Of a stretch of 56,295 nt of DNA, positions 48,367 to 56,295 are shown piece by piece. Each line of letters starts with the position of its first letter. Within the stretch, counting starts at the first letter, position 1. The notes below the pieces were generated by a model, which saw only the letters and a program-made list of their open reading frames with translations, did not search any database and had not been told where the DNA came from. Origin of the DNA: Xanthobacteraceae bacterium (GTDB lineage: Bacteria; Pseudomonadota; Alphaproteobacteria; Rhizobiales; Xanthobacteraceae); the NCBI GenBank assembly GCA_030037885.1, contig JASHPU010000267.1:1-56295 (forward strand), given 5' to 3'. The translations under genes were made by a program, and so were the position numbers.

Positions 48367-49131
48367 TCAATCGTTGAGCGGGGCGGGGGCCGGCGATTTG
48401 GCCTGGGCGGCAGGCGGCGACGGCGCCGGTTGCGCGGCGACGGGATCGGCGTTGCCGATTGTTTTTTCTGTTTTGCCGCTCCCGGCTGCGGGGCCTTTTT
48501 CAGACGCCCATGAGCCTTTTTCCGTCTTGTTCGATGCATCGGGCCGTTGCGACGAGACCAGTCCATCCGGGCGCGGCAGCGGCAGCGGCAGCGATAACAT
48601 ACGCGTCGACGCCTTGGCGTGGGTGACGGGCGGCGCCGCAATGGGTTGAGGCGATTGCGGGGCGGCGCTCTCCCCGGGCCGCTGCAGTTTCGGCGGAGTT
48701 CCCTCATACTCGACTGGTGCGTCATACGGCGCATCCACGTACGGCGCGTCGTAGCGCGACGGGCCATAGGGCGGCAGCACCACGCCGAGCGAGCCGGAAG
48801 CCGCCGGTACGATCCGCGTCACGTCGCGAATGGTGCCGGTGCGCGCGTCGAGCACGACACGCATCAGGATGCCGCGATAATCGGTGGCGCGCAGCACGTA
48901 AGTGGTACCTTCGCGCAGCGGCGGCGCCAGTGGATCGAAACCGGCCGCGCGCACGGTGCGCATGATTTCGAAAGTCGGCACGAAGCCGGTCACGGGTTTT
49001 GGCTGCGGCGGCGCGGCGGCTGGAGCGGGCGGCGACTGCGCAGCGGCGCCGGCAACAAGCATCAGCGCCATGGACGCCGCCAGGGCCGCGGGGAGCGCGG
49101 CGGCCCGCCACACACCGAGCCTGACAGGCAT
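48367..49131 (-). CDS. Secreted proline/alanine-rich protein of unknown function
   Basis: About 254 residues. A Sec signal peptide (ALPAALAASMALMLVAGAAAQ) is followed by a short Pro-rich linker and a compact region (residues about 45-110, GFVPTFEIMRTVRAAGFDPL and YVLRATDYRGILMRVVLDAR) that resembles a PepSY-like module. The C-terminal half is Pro/Ala/Lys-rich and probably disordered. The ATG at 49131 is preferred because GGGAGGGGG lies just before it; 49143 is the alternative. Envelope or periplasmic function is likely; nothing more can be said. It converges with hsp20. Confidence 0.65.
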   Translation of the reverse strand: MPVRLGVWRAAALPAALAASMALMLVAGAAAQSPPAPAAAPPQPKPVTGFVPTFEIMRTVRAAGFDPLAPPLREGTTYVLRATDYRGILMRVVLDARTGTIRDVTRIVPAASGSLGVVLPPYGPSRYDAPYVDAPYDAPVEYEGTPPKLQRPGESAAPQSPQPIAAPPVTHAKASTRMLSLPLPLPRPDGLVSSQRPDASNKTEKGSWASEKGPAAGSGKTEKTIGNADPVAAQPAPSPPAAQAKSPAPAPLND

Positions 49132-49228
49132 ACCCCCTCCCATTACGCAGTGCCTGTACGCGCCGGCAAGACGCTCGAGCCACAGACCGTTAAGCGCAAT
49201 TGAGGCGGCGCTTTGGCGGCCTGCCGAT

Positions 49229-50266
49229 TTATTTGCAGAGGTTCACGAAGCGTTCGATGTCCTCGCCTTGCGTCGCGAACGAGGTGACGAGCCGCGCCAG
49301 CACTTTGTCGGCCGGCAAACGCACGGTTTCGCTCGACCGTGCGTAGTAGCTTGCGCCAGCCGCTTTGAGCTTGGCGTCGAGCGCACGCGGCAGCGCCACA
49401 AACACTAGGTTGGCCTCCACCGGGAACAGCGGCGGCAGCCCGATCGCGGCGAGGCTTTCGCCCAAACCGCTCGCCATCGCGTTGGCGTGGCGCGCCAGAT
49501 CGATCCAGAGATCGCCGTCGAGGAACGCGGCGAATTGCGCGGCGAGAAAGCGGTGCTTGGAAAGAAGATGACCGCCGCGTTTGCGCCGTTCGCCAAAAAA
49601 CGCGGCGCGCGCCGGATCGAAAATCACCACCGCTTCGGCCGCCATGGCGCCGCCCTTGGTGGCGCCGAACGACAGCGCGTCGATGCCGGCTTGCCAGCTC
49701 AGCTGTGCCGGCGTGGCGTTGAGGCGAACCAGCGCGTTGGCAAAACGCGCGCCGTCCATGTGCACCGCAAGCGACCGGGCGTGCGCGATCTCACATAAAG
49801 CCGCGATCTCGTCGACGCGGTAAATGGTGCCGGCTTCGGTGGCCTGCGTGATCGAGAGCGCGGCGGCGACCATTTGGTGCGGACTGTGGCCGCCATAGGA
49901 GGCGAGCGCAGATTGAAGCGTTTCGGGCGCAATCTTGCCGGCATCGCCCGGCAGGCCGGCGAGCTTGCAACCGCCGCCGAAAAATTCCGGCGCGCCGCAT
50001 TCGTCCGTGGCAATGTGGGATTCCGCGTGAGCGAACACGACACCCCAGGGCGGCGCGACATGCGCCAGCGCCAACGCATTGGCTGCCGTTCCGGTCGGCA
50101 CCAGAAAGGCGGCGACTTGGCGCTCGAAAACGTCCGACAGGCGCCGCTCGACCGCGGCGGTCCAATCGTCGTTGCCATAACCGAGCGCGTAGCCGGCATT
50201 GGCCCGTACGATGGCGTCGAGGATCGGCTGCGCGACGGGCGCGGTGTTGTCGCTGGCGAAATTCAT
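49229..50266 (-). CDS. Low-specificity L-threonine aldolase family protein
   Basis: PLP-dependent fold-type I lyase of 345 residues, splitting L-threonine (or allo-threonine and other beta-hydroxy amino acids) into glycine and an aldehyde. PLP lysine K204 lies in LSFGATKGGAM and the PLP-ring aspartate D171 in VHMDGARFANA. The N-terminal block MNFASDNTAPVAQPI and VPTGTAANALAL are typical. The frame is open to 50338, but the ATG at 50266 begins exactly at the family N-terminus and is preferred. It is divergent from gltB. Confidence 0.9.
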   Translation of the reverse strand: MNFASDNTAPVAQPILDAIVRANAGYALGYGNDDWTAAVERRLSDVFERQVAAFLVPTGTAANALALAHVAPPWGVVFAHAESHIATDECGAPEFFGGGCKLAGLPGDAGKIAPETLQSALASYGGHSPHQMVAAALSITQATEAGTIYRVDEIAALCEIAHARSLAVHMDGARFANALVRLNATPAQLSWQAGIDALSFGATKGGAMAAEAVVIFDPARAAFFGERRKRGGHLLSKHRFLAAQFAAFLDGDLWIDLARHANAMASGLGESLAAIGLPPLFPVEANLVFVALPRALDAKLKAAGASYYARSSETVRLPADKVLARLVTSFATQGEDIERFVNLCK

Positions 50267-50722
50267 GGGGATGTTGTCGTCCTGTGCCACGGTAAGCCTT
50301 AAGCGGGCCATTGCAGCCGTGCCAGTCCCGTGATCCACTCGCTACGTCGGCGTGATACGCGACAGCGCAAGGCAAGCGAAGCGCGCAAGCGGCGGCACGC
50401 AGTGTGCGCCGCAAAAATGTACCGCAACCGCTTGTGTTTGCGCCCGGAATTTGCCATGTTCGGCATAGGACAGCATTGCTGTCCCAATTTGCGACCCGCA
50501 AGCGTGCGGCCGGCTCTCCTCTTCCTGCGTTGCCAAGGAGGAGCGGCGAGGCCGGCACGGGTCGGTCGCGGCGGTGTGGGCGTGCCGCCCGGCGAGAAAA
50601 GCGACGCTCAGTGCGAGCTTGAATAGGCTTGCCGGCAATACGTGTGGATCGCCCGCTGCACCGAATGCGCCGATGCTTCATCCGCGCAGGTCGGCGCGGA
50701 ACGGGGGTGTGCGAGGACGACG
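50267..50722. other. 456-bp divergent region between the aldolase and gltB
   Basis: It probably carries both promoters. There is a small palindrome GGACAGCATTGCTGTCC at 50469-50485 that could be an operator, and AAGGAGGAGCGG at 50536-50547. No nitrogen-regulator (NtrC) or sigma-54 site (TGGCAC-N5-TTGC) is evident, and no ORF outside gltB looks real. Confidence 0.5.
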
Positions 50723-55339
<4,617 letters not shown>

Positions 55340-55347
55340 AGCAGCGC

Positions 55348-56295
55348 GTGGGCAAGATTACGGGTTTTCTCGACTACGAACGCGAGGATCGCGACTACGA
55401 GCCGGTCGCCGAGCGCGTGCGCCATTGGGGCGAGTTCGTGCGGCCGCTGGCCGAGAAGGATTACGTCACCCAGGCAGCGCGCTGCATGAATTGCGGCGTG
55501 CCCTATTGCATGGGCACCGGCGCGCTCGCGCCCGGCACGCCGGGCTGTCCGGTCAACAACCAGATCCCGGACTGGAACGACCTCGTCTACAACGGCGACT
55601 GGGACGAGGCGGCGCGCAATCTGCATTCGACCAACAATTTTCCCGAGGTCACCGGAAGAATCTGCCCGGCGCCGTGCGAGGCGTCGTGCACGCTCAACAT
55701 CGACGAGAACCCGGTCACCATCAAATCGATCGAATGTGCCATCGCCGACCGCGCCATCGCGCAGGGACTTAAAGCCGAGCTGCCGGCGACGAAGACCGGC
55801 AAGCGGGTGGCGATCGTCGGCTCGGGGCCGGCGGGGCTTGCCTGCGCCCAGCAATTGGCGCGCGCCGGCCATGAGGTGCACGTCTACGAGAAGTACGCCA
55901 AGGCCGGCGGGCTTTTGCGCTACGGCATTCCCGATTTCAAGATGGAGAAGCACCACGTCGACCGCCGCATCGAACAGATGCAGGCCGAAGGCGTGATCTT
56001 TCATTATGACGCGCATGTCGGCGTCAACGTCGCCGCGCGAAAACTGGTCGACGAGCACGACGCCGTGGTGCTGACCGGCGGCGCCGAAAAAGGCCGCAAC
56101 CTGCCGATCCCCGGCCGCGAGCTTGCTGGCATTCATTTCGCCATGGATTATCTGCCGCAGCAGAACCGCCGCGTGTCGGGCGAACCGAGCGACGGCACCG
56201 CGCCGATCCTGGCCGGCGGCAAGCGCGTCGTCGTCATCGGCGGCGGCGATACCGGCTCCGATTGCATCGGCACCGCATTCCGCCAAGGCGCGATG
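55348..56295 (+). CDS. gltD: Glutamate synthase (NADPH) small subunit, 3' truncated
   Basis: The first 316 codons of the FAD/NADPH subunit that feeds electrons to GltB; the frame is open to the window end. It begins with [22 protein letters not shown], the standard GltD N-terminus. The N-terminal [4Fe-4S] cysteines are in [17 protein letters not shown] and [10 protein letters not shown]. The FAD Rossmann motif is [18 protein letters not shown] and the NADPH motif [15 protein letters not shown]. It is cotranscribed with gltB. Confidence 0.96.
   Translation, partial: MGKITGFLDYEREDRDYEPVAERVRHWGEFVRPLAEKDYVTQAARCMNCGVPYCMGTGALAPGTPGCPVNNQIPDWNDLVYNGDWDEAARNLHSTNNFPEVTGRICPAPCEASCTLNIDENPVTIKSIECAIADRAIAQGLKAELPATKTGKRVAIVGSGPAGLACAQQLARAGHEVHVYEKYAKAGGLLRYGIPDFKMEKHHVDRRIEQMQAEGVIFHYDAHVGVNVAARKLVDEHDAVVLTGGAEKGRNLPIPGRELAGIHFAMDYLPQQNRRVSGEPSDGTAPILAGGKRVVVIGGGDTGSDCIGTAFRQGAM

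Overview
The window is GC-rich DNA from an alphaproteobacterium, most likely order Hyphomicrobiales (Rhizobiales) near the Bradyrhizobium/Xanthobacteraceae branch. This rests on a near-canonical CpdR response regulator, a ROSE RNA thermometer before a small heat-shock gene, leader and sRNA elements of types described in alphaproteobacteria (speF-like and suhB/alpha-r14-like), and short palindromic intergenic repeats of the kind common in that group. No phage, transposase, rRNA, tRNA or CRISPR array is visible, so it reads as an ordinary chromosomal segment.

Layout. 1-7.6 kb: end of a BNR-repeat protein, a DUF3297 protein, biotin synthase, a VapBC toxin-antitoxin pair, a gamma-glutamyltransferase-like protein, an M3 oligopeptidase and a DapA-family lyase/aldolase. 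7.7-12 kb: a small membrane protein, a long structured leader and the ornithine/lysine decarboxylase behind it, a HAD phosphatase and a ROK protein. 11.7-17.6 kb: a zinc-homeostasis island with a His-rich COG0523 GTPase, a WD40 gene interrupted by an in-frame amber codon, a Bug-type binding protein, and znuA-znuC-znuB behind a clear Zur-box palindrome. 17.6-23 kb: a PfkB sugar kinase, a cobalt-type nitrile hydratase operon (alpha, beta, activator), a UbiD-family decarboxylase and a divergent SDR. 23-28.3 kb: two DUF883-like membrane-anchor proteins, an orphan CoxL-like molybdopterin subunit, an unknown small protein and a dienelactone hydrolase. 28.5-37.5 kb: a probable catabolic operon (hydantoinase/oxoprolinase A and B, a NitT/TauT-type ABC ATPase with two permeases and no binding protein, a pseudooxynicotine-hydrolase-like alpha/beta hydrolase, an ornithine-cyclodeaminase-family protein). 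37.7-42.1 kb: a complete sugar-type ABC importer with a Tat-exported binding protein. 42.1-49.1 kb: a DHA2 drug-efflux pump, cpdR, N-formylglutamate amidohydrolase, a minus-strand sRNA, an inositol-monophosphatase/histidinol-phosphatase, a lysophospholipase-like hydrolase, ROSE-hsp20 and a secreted proline-rich protein. 49.2-56.3 kb: a threonine-aldolase-like enzyme and glutamate synthase gltB-gltD (gltD runs off the end).

The most unusual signal is in the short repeats. Several different host palindromes carry the same passenger modules in their apical loops. One 73-nt passenger sits in two unrelated hosts. A roughly 30-42-nt passenger sits in three, and for one of these hosts an empty copy (3-nt loop) and a filled copy (39-nt loop) with identical 9-nt stems are both in the window. 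Two host repeats also lie at the translated 5' ends of hyuB and of an ABC permease, immediately after ATGA-coupled start codons, which recalls the palindromic elements that enter Rickettsia genes. All functional statements are from reading the sequence; no database search was run.
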